Source: Thermogladius calderae 1633 (GTDB lineage: Archaea > Thermoproteota > Thermoprotei_A > Sulfolobales > Desulfurococcaceae). From it: a stretch of 64,000 nucleotides of DNA. The translations under genes were made by a program, and so were the position numbers. The DNA lies in contig NC_017954.1 in NCBI RefSeq assembly GCF_000264495.1, positions 496,001 to 560,000 on the forward strand. Direction: 5' to 3'. Below, in pieces: positions 24,108 through 33,544 of the stretch; within the stretch, counting starts at the first letter, position 1; every line of letters starts with the position of its first letter. The notes under the pieces were generated by a model that ran no database searches, was not told the origin of the DNA, and was given only the letters and a program-made list of their open reading frames with translations.

Positions 24108-25454
24108 TCAAACGAAGTGTTTCGTAATATTCACATTCCTGATCAGTGCGTATGGGGCTCTTGTCGGGATCCTTACCTCCCACCACATTATGTCGTAGGT
24201 GTCTCTGGTTAGCCCAGCGACGTTCTTGAGGATGTTGGGGAGTTTGTCCGCTATCCTCAGCCTCTCCAGGGGCTTCACAATCCTACCCGACTCGACTAGG
24301 AATATAGCGTCTCTAGCGATCGTGGAGAACACGCCCTCAACGTAGTTCTGTAGCCTGGTGTACCAGTTGTTGGTGATGAAGACCCCCCTCTTCACTTCTG
24401 AGACTAGCTCGTCGAACTTGTAATCACCGCCCTCGACCACTAGGTTCCAGGCGCGTGGAGAGACCCAGCCGGCGTTACCCGTGGGTTTCGCGTTCAGTTT
24501 GGCAGCTGTCTTCGAGTTGTGGAGGATGTTCTTGAGAACCCCCTTCTCTATTATCGGCTTGTTGTACGTCTCGAGTGCTTCGTCGTCGAAGCCGGTAGAG
24601 TGAGGCAGTTTTTCGTCCCTCGGGGCGTCCCAGACCGTTAAGAGCGGCGATGCCACTTGCTCCCCGGGTCTCTTGTCCGCGAAGATAGAGGTGCCCGTCA
24701 AGACCGAGAGCCCTGTCGACATCCAGGCAACGACGTTTAGCAGTTGAGAGAAGACTAGCGGCGAGAGGATCACGTCGTAGACGCCCGGTTCAACGGGGCT
24801 CCTACCCCGGCTCTCGTGGGCTAGCTCCGACGCCTTTAAAGCGGTCTCCTCGATCTTCTTCTCGTCGAGACTCCTCGAGGAGAACCCCCACTGCCCGCTA
24901 CCGTCCTCTTTAAAGCTCCTGACGTACACTTCTACGCCAGTAGACTCCTCTTCAAGCAGGGCCCCTGTAGACGTCGCCAAGTGCTTTCTCCTCAACCACA
25001 AGTCGACTTTCCCAGCAGTGAAGTCTACCTTGTGCTCCCTCGCAGAGGCCTCTAGAACGAGCTCGGCGAGTCTAGACGGGTCTTTCATCGACTCGACGAC
25101 CCTGGTATCGACGAACGAGAATCCTCCGGCCTTCTTACCCGGCTCTGGTAAAGGCGCGTAGAGCTCGCTCTCGGACACCCTGTCTACGACGTAGCTTATC
25201 TCGTGGAGTAGTTTGTCGAGGTCTCTCAGCCTATCCAGTACAACCGACCCGGTGTAAAGCCTCTTATTCTTGCTCAGGTACAAGCTTGCTACCGAGATGT
25301 CCCATCTCTGGACTACACTGGGCTGCGAGTTGGCGAACTTCACCATAACCCTGCTTACGTCTTCCACTAGGACGGCAACGTCGCTGAAGCCCATTTCGAG
25401 GGCTTTCGAGACGAACCGCGAGGCAAGCTCGCTACCACTCAAAGCCGCCATCAC
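24108..25454 (-). CDS. tldE: TldE/PmbA-family protein (metalloprotease partner)
   Basis: Non-catalytic partner of the TldD/TldE protease, a heterodimer that degrades unfolded peptides. 448 residues with the PmbA pattern: N-terminal SDVAVLVEDVSRVMVKFANS, LATSTGALLEEESTGVEVYV, GVYDVILSPLVFSQLLNVVA, and the C-terminal NAGWVSPRAWNLVVEGGDY and LPNILKNVAGLTRDTY. It lacks the HExxxH motif, as expected. Its start overlaps the tldD stop by 4 nt. Confidence 0.93.
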   Translation of the reverse strand: MMAALSGSELASRFVSKALEMGFSDVAVLVEDVSRVMVKFANSQPSVVQRWDISVASLYLSKNKRLYTGSVVLDRLRDLDKLLHEISYVVDRVSESELYAPLPEPGKKAGGFSFVDTRVVESMKDPSRLAELVLEASAREHKVDFTAGKVDLWLRRKHLATSTGALLEEESTGVEVYVRSFKEDGSGQWGFSSRSLDEKKIEETALKASELAHESRGRSPVEPGVYDVILSPLVFSQLLNVVAWMSTGLSVLTGTSIFADKRPGEQVASPLLTVWDAPRDEKLPHSTGFDDEALETYNKPIIEKGVLKNILHNSKTAAKLNAKPTGNAGWVSPRAWNLVVEGGDYKFDELVSEVKRGVFITNNWYTRLQNYVEGVFSTIARDAIFLVESGRIVKPLERLRIADKLPNILKNVAGLTRDTYDIMWWEVRIPTRAPYALIRNVNITKHFV

Positions 25455-26893
25455 CCCGGGGCAACTCCTAACCTTATCTTAGACAGCTTTACGTCCGGAC
25501 CGCCGAACCAAACCGGCACACCCTGGCTGGGCTCGCCCTTTCCACACGTGCCAGCGTAGAACCTCAGGTCCTTTGACTTGGCGACTATACTGCTGTAGAA
25601 CGTCTTGGTCGTGAGCTCTAGCACAGGGTTTCTCACGAACCCCTTCAGCTCGCCCTTCTCTATCAAGTAGGCCTCTAGGCCCACGTACCTCTGGCTCCAC
25701 CTCTCGTCGTCTATGTTCCACTCCATGTACGACTTGATGTACACGCCGTACTCTATGTCCTCGATGAGCTCCTCGAAGGTGTAGTCGCCCGGTGTTACAT
25801 AGGTGTTGGACATCCTTATGATGGGTTCGCTGGCGTAGTTCATAGCCCTAGCCGAGCCGTTGGACTCCGTGTTGTACTCGGCTGCAGTGAACCTGTTGTG
25901 GAGGTGCTCGTACACCTCGCCCTCCCTGTAAAGGTATTTGGGTCTCGCAGACACACCCTCGTCGTCGTAGAGGAAGAAGCCGTAGCTACCAGGTATAGTC
26001 GGGTCGTCCACGACAGTGGCGTTCTCGTTGCCTACCTTGAACCCTCTCATACCTTTCTTTATGAAGCTCATACCTGCCTGAGCGGCCTCCCTGCCGAGGA
26101 TCCTATCAGCCTCGCTGGGGTGCCCAGCGGACTCGTGTGCCATCAGGCCTACTATCTCGCTCCCCACCAAAACCTCCACGGGCTCGGATGGAGGCGCGCG
26201 GGCCTCGAGTAAGACCCTCGCGAGCGTCCCCGCCTCTTCAACAATAGTGCCCACGACCCTCCACTTCTCAACCAGCTCGAAACCGCCGCTTCCACCAAAC
26301 TCGCGCCACCTCTGAACCACTCCTTTCTGAGGGTGCGAGATCACCATGTTGTAACCGAAGTACAGCCTCGGTATAGTGCTCCTCACGTAGGCGCCCTCGC
26401 TAGTTAGTATCACCTTCTCCTCGATGCTCTCCACGTACTCGTTAAACATAACCTTCAGAGAGGCCTCCTTAACGACCTCTCTGCCCCGGCTCCAGAGTTC
26501 TCTGAACAGGCCTATCTTCTCGTCTAGCGGCGTGTTCTCGAAGCTTTTGACCACGGGGACCTCGTACTTGACCCTGCCTGTCCTACCAGGGCCTAGCCTG
26601 AGGGGGCTCTTCATAAGCCCGCTTAATCTCTTCGCGGTAGCAACCGCCCTCCTAACGGCTTCCAAGATGCCCTCATTGCTAAGGGTACTAGTCGAGGCGA
26701 AGCCTAGAGACCCGTCCACGAGTACTCTAACGCCCACCCCTTCTTCAACTTCACGGGACGAGTCGATCAAGTTTCCATTACGTGCTCTCAACGTGAAGTA
26801 GTCGTTCTTGTGGTACCTGGCCTCAACGTAAGTAGCGCCCATAGAGGAGGCTTCGGCGATCGCCTTCTGTAGAAGGTCTTCCAAGCTGGTCAC
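25451..26893 (-). CDS. tldD: TldD-family zinc metalloprotease
   Basis: Catalytic subunit of the TldD/TldE peptidase. The 480-residue protein starts by TYVEARYHKNDYFTLRARNG and has the metal-binding motif GLMAHESAGHPSEADR (HExxxH), GFFLYDDEGVSA, and the C-terminal MSNTYVTPGDYTFEELIEDI and YAGTCGKGEPSQGVPVWFGG, the last with a conserved Cys. Start GTG 26893. Forms an ATGA-overlap operon with tldE. Confidence 0.95.
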   Translation of the reverse strand: MTSLEDLLQKAIAEASSMGATYVEARYHKNDYFTLRARNGNLIDSSREVEEGVGVRVLVDGSLGFASTSTLSNEGILEAVRRAVATAKRLSGLMKSPLRLGPGRTGRVKYEVPVVKSFENTPLDEKIGLFRELWSRGREVVKEASLKVMFNEYVESIEEKVILTSEGAYVRSTIPRLYFGYNMVISHPQKGVVQRWREFGGSGGFELVEKWRVVGTIVEEAGTLARVLLEARAPPSEPVEVLVGSEIVGLMAHESAGHPSEADRILGREAAQAGMSFIKKGMRGFKVGNENATVVDDPTIPGSYGFFLYDDEGVSARPKYLYREGEVYEHLHNRFTAAEYNTESNGSARAMNYASEPIIRMSNTYVTPGDYTFEELIEDIEYGVYIKSYMEWNIDDERWSQRYVGLEAYLIEKGELKGFVRNPVLELTTKTFYSSIVAKSKDLRFYAGTCGKGEPSQGVPVWFGGPDVKLSKIRLGVAPG

Positions 26894-26956
26894 ACCTCAG
26901 AAATATTTAACTATTGCGTCCACTAAATAAAATATGATGCAATTATCGAGGATGAG

Positions 26957-27751
26957 ATGATGTCGACCGAGAACGTCCAAGAATTTACCTTGAGCACAGG
27001 GCTAGTGATCGCTGGAGCGTATGCCCAGAAGGTTAGGAGGACGCTGTTTGCACAATTGAAGGATTTGACGAAGAACGATAAGGAGATGGCTAAAGAAGCT
27101 GCGAGAGCCACAGCCGAGTTGAACAGGCTGCTCTACTACCTCATAGTAGACGAGCTGAAGAGCGACAAGGGCGATGCTGTTAGGATCAGGGTAAAGTACA
27201 AGGTCCACCCCGAGAAGAAAACAATCGAGTGGGACTACAGCAGTCTGGTAGTAGAGTTCTTCAAGAGGGTCAGCGACGAGGAAGTCTCTAAACTTCTCGA
27301 AAAGGTGATGAACGAGAAGCTTAAGGAGGTTCAAGAGGCCTTCGGGAGAAGGCCCGGTGGGGAGGAGGCCCCTACAATAGAAACGGAGGAGAAGCATCTC
27401 GAGAGGGTTGAGACAGAGGTTGTAGGGCCGGCTACAGCTATTGAGATGATAGTAGACCTGTACGAGATAGGCGAGACCACCATGGGGACTAGACTGCTGA
27501 AGATCGAGGGGCCCGGAGGCGAGTCCTTAGGAGTAGTGGAACTCAACGAGAGGGAGGGGAAAGTACTGGGCGAGGTACTCCTGGTAGACGGCGGCGAAGG
27601 CTATAGGGCGGTAATATCGTTGCCGGGGAGTATTGAGAAGCTACTGGAGGAGAAGACTAAGGTAATCGAGGAGATCAAGAAGGCAAAGTACGAGAAGATA
27701 GGTAAGGAGGAGGCTCAGCATCTTCTTAGAGAGAAAATGAGCATGTTGTGA
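26957..27751 (+). CDS. DUF2258-family protein, possibly ThermoDBP-related single-strand DNA-binding protein
   Basis: 264 residues. The N-terminal block FTLSTGLVIAGAYAQKVRRT and LFAQLKDLTKN are typical of a crenarchaeal family (DUF2258), which I recall being linked to ThermoDBP-related nucleic-acid-binding proteins; this link is from memory and should be checked. Central part: VRIRVKYKVHPEKKTIEW and a charged linker (EEAPTIETEEKHLERVETEV); C-terminal beta domain (GTRLLKIEGPGGESLGVVEL) and a lysine-rich coiled coil (LEEKTKVIEEIKKAKYEKIG). ATG 26957 or 26960 after GAGGATGAG. Confidence 0.7.
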   Translation: MMSTENVQEFTLSTGLVIAGAYAQKVRRTLFAQLKDLTKNDKEMAKEAARATAELNRLLYYLIVDELKSDKGDAVRIRVKYKVHPEKKTIEWDYSSLVVEFFKRVSDEEVSKLLEKVMNEKLKEVQEAFGRRPGGEEAPTIETEEKHLERVETEVVGPATAIEMIVDLYEIGETTMGTRLLKIEGPGGESLGVVELNEREGKVLGEVLLVDGGEGYRAVISLPGSIEKLLEEKTKVIEEIKKAKYEKIGKEEAQHLLREKMSML

Positions 27752-27755
27752 GACT

Positions 27756-28712
27756 CTACCTCGTGAAGTCCCTGTACAACGAGTTGATTTTTTCCACGAA
27801 GGTTTCAAAGAGGCTAGCAGGAACTCTAGCGCCAGCCGCGAAGGGGTGTCCCCCTCCTTGGACATCAATGGTTTTACTGATCGCCCTCAACAACCTGTTT
27901 AGATCGACCCTGTCGCTTCTCAGGCTCATAACTAGTAAGTGACCGCGGGTCTCGTACGCCAGCCCGATTAGACCACCACCGTATATCTTTGCGTAGTTCG
28001 CAGCACGACCCACGCTACCCGGCGGGTTCTCGACGATAGAGACCACGCCCCTAGTGTAAACAGACATCTTGACTTTTAGCCTAAGCTCCTCGTCCAGCCT
28101 GCTCTGCTTCAATGCTCTCTCGTAGAGCTCGGCTATAGAGCTCGGTAGCTGATTCTGGCTTAAGGCGTGAAGCACCTGCCTTTTAAAGTCGTACTGCCTA
28201 CCCGTGCCCTCTAGACCCTGGATCAAGACCCCCGCCTCGTAATAGACAAACCTCTTGTCCCATCTCGCCAAATGCTCACGAACCCATGGCGTTTCGTCTA
28301 TATAGTCGCCTATAGCCCCGTACAACCCTACCCTGGAGTAGTCCGGGTCGAGGTATTTCTCGACGTACCTATAAGTCAGCTCTGACGCTGAGCAGCAAGT
28401 GTCGTGGATGAACTCAACGTTGTTCACTCCCTTGAACTCCTCTGGCAAGGGGTGGTGGTCTATGTAGACCACTTTTCCCGCCTCGCCCCGCTTCTCCAGT
28501 AGTTCGACCACCTGCCTGAACGTCTTCTCGTCTAGTGCTATATCGGCTATGTAAATGTGGTCCCCCTGGCTCGTGAACTCGGTGAGGTCTTTCAAGATGC
28601 CAGCAGGGTGTGTGAAGTAGACTGAGACCTCTCCTTTCTTTTCCAAGTAGGCCTTCAGGAGAGCGCCGCTACAGACTCCGTCGCTATCCCCGTGGACTAA
28701 GATCTTGATCAA
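27756..28712 (-). CDS. DHH/DHHA1 phosphoesterase (NrnA/RecJ-like)
   Basis: Predicted nuclease or oligonucleotide phosphodiesterase. 318 residues: motif I ILVHGDSDGVCSGALL, motif II YIADIAL, motif III VYIDHHPLP (DHH), motif IV region GAIGDYID, and the DHHA1 signature VQGGGHPFAAGARVP near the C-terminus. ATG 28712 opens the gene. A cytosolic nanoRNase or DNA-repair exonuclease role is consistent; the substrate is undetermined. Convergent with the DUF2258 gene, with 4 nt between them. Confidence 0.9.
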   Translation of the reverse strand: MIKILVHGDSDGVCSGALLKAYLEKKGEVSVYFTHPAGILKDLTEFTSQGDHIYIADIALDEKTFRQVVELLEKRGEAGKVVYIDHHPLPEEFKGVNNVEFIHDTCCSASELTYRYVEKYLDPDYSRVGLYGAIGDYIDETPWVREHLARWDKRFVYYEAGVLIQGLEGTGRQYDFKRQVLHALSQNQLPSSIAELYERALKQSRLDEELRLKVKMSVYTRGVVSIVENPPGSVGRAANYAKIYGGGLIGLAYETRGHLLVMSLRSDRVDLNRLLRAISKTIDVQGGGHPFAAGARVPASLFETFVEKINSLYRDFTR

Positions 28713-28881
28713 CCCTATTCACCCCGTGAAAAGTAAGACAGGGTGTCAGCCCCGCGCGGATACTTCACTACTCAGACCTGCCACGTTTCTTCATCCAAGT
28801 AGGGAATTATAGAAGGAGGCGCACCTATTAACCTAACCCGGTCTCTTAAAACTGGTCCTCCCCGATTTCAGTAGGGGGAGA

Positions 28882-29892
28882 ATGCCGGCCGGGATCGACG
28901 TAGGTAAGGCTTCAGACGACATACTGGGGCTCCCGAACGAAGACATCGTTCAGGAGTTTCTAGCAGTACTCGAGGCGTCGGGTGCGAGCCAGGAGACGGT
29001 GAAGGCTTATAGGGCGGCCCTCACGGACTTCCTGTCGTTCATTGGTAACAAGCCCCTGAGAGAGGTTACTTTAAGGGATATCGTGGCCTGGAGGAACGAC
29101 AGGTTGAGGAACGGGTTCAAGGGGAGGAAGACCGAAGAGAAGGACTCTTGGTTGACAACGCTTCACTACTACACGATTTACTTGAAGAAGTTCTTCAAGT
29201 GGCTGGGGCTCCCGGTTACGATCCCCTCGGTCAAGAAGCCTCCCAGGAGAGTAGAGGCCTTGAGCGACGAGGAGGTTAACAGGCTCCTGTCAGCGGCTAG
29301 CAAGGTAGAGGAGAAGGTCGTCCTGAAGATCCTGCTGGACACGGGTTTGAGAAGCAGAGAGTTGTTGTCGCTCAGGGTCTCGGACGTAAACTTCGACGAG
29401 AGAGTGATCAGGGTCAGGGAGGCAAAGTACGGCAGGGAGAGGTACGTCACGGCCACTCAGGATACATTCGAGGCGATCAAGGCGTACGTCAAGCTGAAAA
29501 ATCTGGGGCCGGGCGACAAGTTGTTCGATTACACGTATTCAGGGCTTTACAAGATGCTCAAGAGGCTGGCGAGGAAAGCAGGACTCGACGAGTCTAAAGT
29601 CAGGCCGCACGTTCTCAGGCACACCTTCGCGACAAGAGCTCTCAGGATGGGACTGAGCCTCAACGCTCTTCAGCGAATACTGGGCCACAGCGATATCAAG
29701 ACAACGCAGGTCTACCTGCACTTGACAATAGAAGACCTGAAATACGAGTACGCTCAGAAGATGGACTCCACCAGCAGAGGGGTGAAGAGGTGTGTTAGTT
29801 GCGGGAGGCCTATACCCCTCGACGCTTTGTTTTGCCCGTACTGTGGGGCTAGGCAGGGCACGCCCGGCGAGCAAGCGAGCATGACGGTCTAG
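28882..29892 (+). CDS. xerA: Tyrosine recombinase XerA-like, with C-terminal zinc ribbon
   Basis: Site-specific recombinase of the Xer type, expected to resolve chromosome dimers. N-terminal SAM-like core-binding domain (~20-112), catalytic domain (~122-298) with TGLRSRELL (Arg157), RPHVLRHTFATRAL (His243, Arg246), LGHSD (His269) and the tyrosine nucleophile in TTQVYLHL (Tyr278). Unusual: after the normal end, a ~35-residue tail carries two CxxC pairs (Cys304/Cys307 and Cys318/Cys321: RCVSCGRPI, FCPYCGARQ), a zinc ribbon. ATG 28882 follows GGGGGAGA. No neighbouring phage genes, so it looks like the host enzyme. Confidence 0.9.
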   Translation: MPAGIDVGKASDDILGLPNEDIVQEFLAVLEASGASQETVKAYRAALTDFLSFIGNKPLREVTLRDIVAWRNDRLRNGFKGRKTEEKDSWLTTLHYYTIYLKKFFKWLGLPVTIPSVKKPPRRVEALSDEEVNRLLSAASKVEEKVVLKILLDTGLRSRELLSLRVSDVNFDERVIRVREAKYGRERYVTATQDTFEAIKAYVKLKNLGPGDKLFDYTYSGLYKMLKRLARKAGLDESKVRPHVLRHTFATRALRMGLSLNALQRILGHSDIKTTQVYLHLTIEDLKYEYAQKMDSTSRGVKRCVSCGRPIPLDALFCPYCGARQGTPGEQASMTV

Positions 29893-30350
29893 GCTAGCTC
29901 GTCCAAGAGTCTCGCGACAAGTAACTTCACGGTGTTCTGGTACTGGGGATTTCTACGGTGGTACTCGTCAACGAGCGATTCGCCGTCGGCCACAGGGTAC
30001 TCGTCGCTGTAACCCCCAAGCGCCTCTATAAGTTCTTCGCTCAGCGCGACTACGGCGACGTCGTCGACAGGTATTCTCCATTTCTCTTCGCTATACTTGA
30101 CCTCTAGGAGAGCCCTCAGGTACTCCTTGTCGTCCTGTAGCCCTCGTAGCTCAACACGATAGTAGGGGGTTATGAAGTGTATTACTGCGTAGCCTTGTAG
30201 AACCCCCTCCCTCTCTATCTTGACCGACACGACCTCGCTCTGGTCTACGAGAACTGTGTGAGGGCCTTCTTCGACCTCGTAGCCTCGGGCCCTCAGGTAC
30301 TCGATAAACCTGTCTACGTCCTTAACGGGAACTCTTACTACCCTGAGCAT
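29889..30350 (-). CDS. Hypothetical protein
   Basis: Not recognised. 153 residues starting MLRVVRVPVKDVDRFIEYLR, with GYEVEEGPHTVLVDQSEVVS, GYAVIHFITPYYRVELRGL and VAVVALSEELIEALGGYSDE. Predicted alpha/beta, cytosolic; no active-site motif seen. It converges on xerA, overlapping it by 4 nt. Divergent from the M28-like gene, with a shared 66-bp promoter region. Confidence 0.75.
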   Translation of the reverse strand: MLRVVRVPVKDVDRFIEYLRARGYEVEEGPHTVLVDQSEVVSVKIEREGVLQGYAVIHFITPYYRVELRGLQDDKEYLRALLEVKYSEEKWRIPVDDVAVVALSEELIEALGGYSDEYPVADGESLVDEYHRRNPQYQNTVKLLVARLLDELA

Positions 30351-30416
30351 TTTACGACCTCGACGGACTTAATTACGGTATACGGTCTCTTAACATTATA
30401 ATGCTGCGGTGTCTGA

Positions 30417-32000
30417 ATGGGGCTTCGCGTCTTTAGAGGACCTTTTGCAGAGGAGGTTGTAACAGGCTCCACTACCGAGCAGGTAGTTGTGCGCGGTCTT
30501 GAAGAGCTGTTTGTCGAAGTAGCAGACTGGGTCAAGGTCTTCGATACCCCAGTCGTCTCGTGGGTGGAGGAGAGCTGCCGAGTAGTAGCCGGGGACACCG
30601 TTGTGGAGTGCCGTGTTATGCCGCCTGTAACCGATTTCGAGGTAGAAGGCAGACTGGTAGTTTCTCAAACCCCCATGGATATGCCCGACCGGGCACCCGA
30701 GGGCTCAATACTACTCGCCGGCTACACGGGTAGCGCTCTAGGACTGAGCCAGATGGTACAGGAGGCAGTCTCAAGGGGGTTTAGCGGTGTGATCACCTAC
30801 GACCCGACTAGGGACTCTTTCAAGAGAGAAGTAGTGTCGGGCTCGGCTAGGATATCGCTGGAGGCAGGCTCGCCACCCGCGGTCCCGGTAGTCTCCATTA
30901 AAGCAGAAGACGCGAGGAGACTGGCCAAGCTCTCTGGTACAAGGATAGGGCTGTCGGGTAAGGCTAAACTCGTGAGAGGCGCCGTAGGGAAAACAGTCGT
31001 AGCGGGCCTCAACGGTAGAGGGGAACTGGAGGTCCACGTCACCGCACACCACGACCACTGGCTGAGCGGGTACTACGATGACCTCGCTGGGCTAGAGACC
31101 CTCCTACAGGTTGCTCGCCTCCTGAGACAAATAAGCCGTGCAGTCAATGTGGTTCTCGTCAGCTTTACGGCGAAAGAGTTCGGATCGCCGGGGCTAACGA
31201 CGTGGTATTGGTCGTGGGGGAGTAGGTACTTCCTCGAGGCACTGGCTTCTAGGGGGAAGGACGAGGGAGTCATAGCCAGTATAACAGTGGACAACCTCAG
31301 CGGAGAGAGCGTGAGGGTTTCCTCTCACCCCTTACTGGACGGCTGTGCTGAGAAAGCTGCGCTTGGAGTACAGGCTTACTTCGATGGGTCGCGATACCTA
31401 CCCTACCTCGACTCCTACAGCTACCTACTACACTCAATACCTTCCGTGGCAGTACACGACCAGCCACGCCACTTGTCAAGGGGGCACGTCGAGGAGGCTG
31501 TAGAAGAGCAGCGGTTGAGACGCCTCGTCGAGAGGCTTGCGGAGCTGACAGCCAACATCGCCGTGTGCCTGTCGACTCAGGAGACCGACCTCGGACAACG
31601 CCGTCCAGAAGACCTCTTTCCTTACGGGGACTCGGAGCTTAGATACCTTGCTGGCAAAATCGCGATGATATTGGACAGCGCTGGCAGTCTCAAGGAGAAA
31701 GCCAAGGTTCTGAAGGAGTTTCACGCAACGGTAGCCTACTACGAACCGTGGCTCGAGGTGAGCTACGGGCTTCTCGAGGACGTCGTCGCCGTTAAAAGAG
31801 TCATGGAGGAGGTCGAGAAGGGCGTGGGCGGCAGGTTTGCTGTCGAGGCCCTCGACAACGGGCTGTTAATAGAGCTCCTCGTGAACGACTTCAACAGGAG
31901 TGTCGCGGCTTTGGCATTAGCCGAGGTCTACAGGAGGAGGGTGAGACGGTACCTGGAGAAGTCGAACAACATCGTTGCGAGGATGAAGGGAGTAGTCTGA
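30417..32000 (+). CDS. M28-family metallopeptidase-like protein
   Basis: Predicted zinc aminopeptidase-like hydrolase, 527 residues. The centre resembles M28 with a PA-like insertion before it (SGVITYDPT, PPAVPVVSIKAEDARRL). Metal-site candidates: VTAHHDHW (His and Asp), GYYDDLAGLETLLQVARLL (Asp), FTAKEFGSPGLTTWY (Glu; the usual EE is KE), SITVDNLSG, and a late His in VAVHDQPRHLSRG. The C-terminal ~140 residues are helical. No signal peptide, so it is likely intracellular. ATG 30417 with an AT-rich element near 30388-30400. Confidence 0.78.
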   Translation: MGLRVFRGPFAEEVVTGSTTEQVVVRGLEELFVEVADWVKVFDTPVVSWVEESCRVVAGDTVVECRVMPPVTDFEVEGRLVVSQTPMDMPDRAPEGSILLAGYTGSALGLSQMVQEAVSRGFSGVITYDPTRDSFKREVVSGSARISLEAGSPPAVPVVSIKAEDARRLAKLSGTRIGLSGKAKLVRGAVGKTVVAGLNGRGELEVHVTAHHDHWLSGYYDDLAGLETLLQVARLLRQISRAVNVVLVSFTAKEFGSPGLTTWYWSWGSRYFLEALASRGKDEGVIASITVDNLSGESVRVSSHPLLDGCAEKAALGVQAYFDGSRYLPYLDSYSYLLHSIPSVAVHDQPRHLSRGHVEEAVEEQRLRRLVERLAELTANIAVCLSTQETDLGQRRPEDLFPYGDSELRYLAGKIAMILDSAGSLKEKAKVLKEFHATVAYYEPWLEVSYGLLEDVVAVKRVMEEVEKGVGGRFAVEALDNGLLIELLVNDFNRSVAALALAEVYRRRVRRYLEKSNNIVARMKGVV

Positions 32001-32007
32001 TCGCGCC

Positions 32008-32018
32008 TTATTTAAAAG
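32008..32018 (+). promoter_or_regulatory. TATA box upstream of proS
   Basis: TTATTTAAAAG, 40-50 nt before GTG 32058, just after the M28-like gene stop codon. Confidence 0.55.
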
Positions 32019-32057
32019 TTATTTTGGGTATCTCAACTCAATAAGGTTAGAGTCAAG

Positions 32058-33488
32058 GTGCCTGTATTGTCGAAGATCGATAAATTCAGTAACTTCCCAG
32101 AGTGGTACCACGACATACTACGCGACGCGGACATAGTAGACATAAGGTACCCAGTCAAGGGTATGATAGTATGGAGGCCATACGGCCTCAAAGCGCTTAG
32201 GCTCGCTCAAGGCATCCTGATAAGGCTCCTCGAGGAGACAGGCCACCAGGAGGCGTATTTCCCGACTTTTATCCCCGAGTCTGTGTTCTCGAAGGAGAAG
32301 GACTTTCTCGAAGGCTTCGGTGGCGAGACTTTCGTCGTAGAAGGCACTATGAGCAAGAAGTTCAACGAGAGATTGCTCGTTAGGCCCACTAGCGAGACGG
32401 TAATGTACTACATGTGGAACCTTTGGATCAAGGGTAGAAAAGACCTGCCTCTCAAAATGTACCAGATGGTTAACGTCTTTAGGTACGAGACTAAGATGAC
32501 CCACCCCATCCTGAGAGTACGAGAGATAATGGGCTTCATAGAGGCCCACACGGCGCACGCCACAATGCAGGAGGCCGAGGAGCAGATCAAAGAGGCAATA
32601 TCAATTTACAAGCAGTTCTTCGACTCACTCCTCCTCCCCTACTTCATAGTCAAAACACCGCCCTGGGACACCTTCGCTGGTGCTGAGTACAACTACGACT
32701 TCGTAACTGCCGCACCGGACGGGAAGGGGCTCGAACTAGGGAGTGTAATAAACCTGGGTCAGAGGTTTGCCAAGGCGTTCGACCTGAGGTTCCTCGACAG
32801 CGATGGGCAGTACAAGTTCGTGTACCAGACGTGCTACGGGGTTAGCGAGAGAGTCCTAGGAGCCGTAATAGCAGTCCATGGGGACGAGAGGGGCCTCTTC
32901 TTCCCCCCTGTCGTAGCGCCCATCCAGGTAGTCATAGTACCTATATTCAGAGAAGGCGAGGAAGACGTCGTTGACTACGCAAGGAAAGTACTGAAAGTAC
33001 TAAAGGAGAGCGGCGTGAGGGCCCACCTAGACTTAGACACAGAGCACTCGCCAGGCTGGAAGTACTACTACTGGGAGCTGAAGGGGGTCCCCACGAGAGT
33101 AGAGATCGGGAGAAGAGAGACGTCGTCGAACACGGTCACAATAGTCAGGCGCGATAACCTGGAGAAGAAGACGGTACCTCTCGAAAAGCTCGTAGACACG
33201 CTCAAAGAAACATGGCTCCAGATCGAGACCCACCTGAAGAGCAGGGCTCTTGATTACCTCAAGAAGCTGACCATTATTCCTCACAGGCAACCCCAAACGG
33301 AGAAGGGCCTCATAGTGGCGGCCTGGGACGGGACTAAGGCGTGTGCCGAGAGACTCGAGCAGGTGTACGGTAAGAATGTACTGGGGGAGATCGTCGAGTC
33401 GCCCATAGAGCTACCGCCTCTGAGCGAGTTTGAGAACTTGTGCGAGAAGCAGCCGGATAGGTACGCTCTCCTGGGTGTGACGTACTAG
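32058..33488 (+). CDS. proS: Prolyl-tRNA synthetase (archaeal/eukaryotic type)
   Basis: Charges tRNA-Pro. 476 residues with class II motifs: motif 1 region RPYGLKALRLAQGILIRLLE, motif 2 LLVRPTSETVMYYMWNLWI and FRYETKMTHPILRVREIMGF, TFAGAEYNYDFVTAAPDGK, motif 3 CYGVSERVLGAVIAVHGDERG, then the anticodon-binding domain (APIQVVIVPI) and a C-terminal zinc-like domain ending CEKQPDRYALLGVTY. Start GTG 32058. Length normal for archaeal ProRS. Confidence 0.97.
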   Translation: MPVLSKIDKFSNFPEWYHDILRDADIVDIRYPVKGMIVWRPYGLKALRLAQGILIRLLEETGHQEAYFPTFIPESVFSKEKDFLEGFGGETFVVEGTMSKKFNERLLVRPTSETVMYYMWNLWIKGRKDLPLKMYQMVNVFRYETKMTHPILRVREIMGFIEAHTAHATMQEAEEQIKEAISIYKQFFDSLLLPYFIVKTPPWDTFAGAEYNYDFVTAAPDGKGLELGSVINLGQRFAKAFDLRFLDSDGQYKFVYQTCYGVSERVLGAVIAVHGDERGLFFPPVVAPIQVVIVPIFREGEEDVVDYARKVLKVLKESGVRAHLDLDTEHSPGWKYYYWELKGVPTRVEIGRRETSSNTVTIVRRDNLEKKTVPLEKLVDTLKETWLQIETHLKSRALDYLKKLTIIPHRQPQTEKGLIVAAWDGTKACAERLEQVYGKNVLGEIVESPIELPPLSEFENLCEKQPDRYALLGVTY

Positions 33489-33497
33489 ATCGAGACA

Positions 33498-33505
33498 TTT
33501 ATAAG
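33498..33505 (+). promoter_or_regulatory. TATA box upstream of the 33545 gene
   Basis: TTTATAAG, about 40 nt before ATG 33545; a GGGTGG ribosome-binding site lies at 33535-33540. Confidence 0.5.
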
Positions 33506-33544
33506 GACTCTAAAGTTTTCAATATCCTACGACAGGGTGGTTAG

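Noticed and set aside
28882-29892. Integrase of a mobile element
   Set aside because: No phage, plasmid or attachment-site features surround it and its catalytic domain is of chromosomal Xer type.
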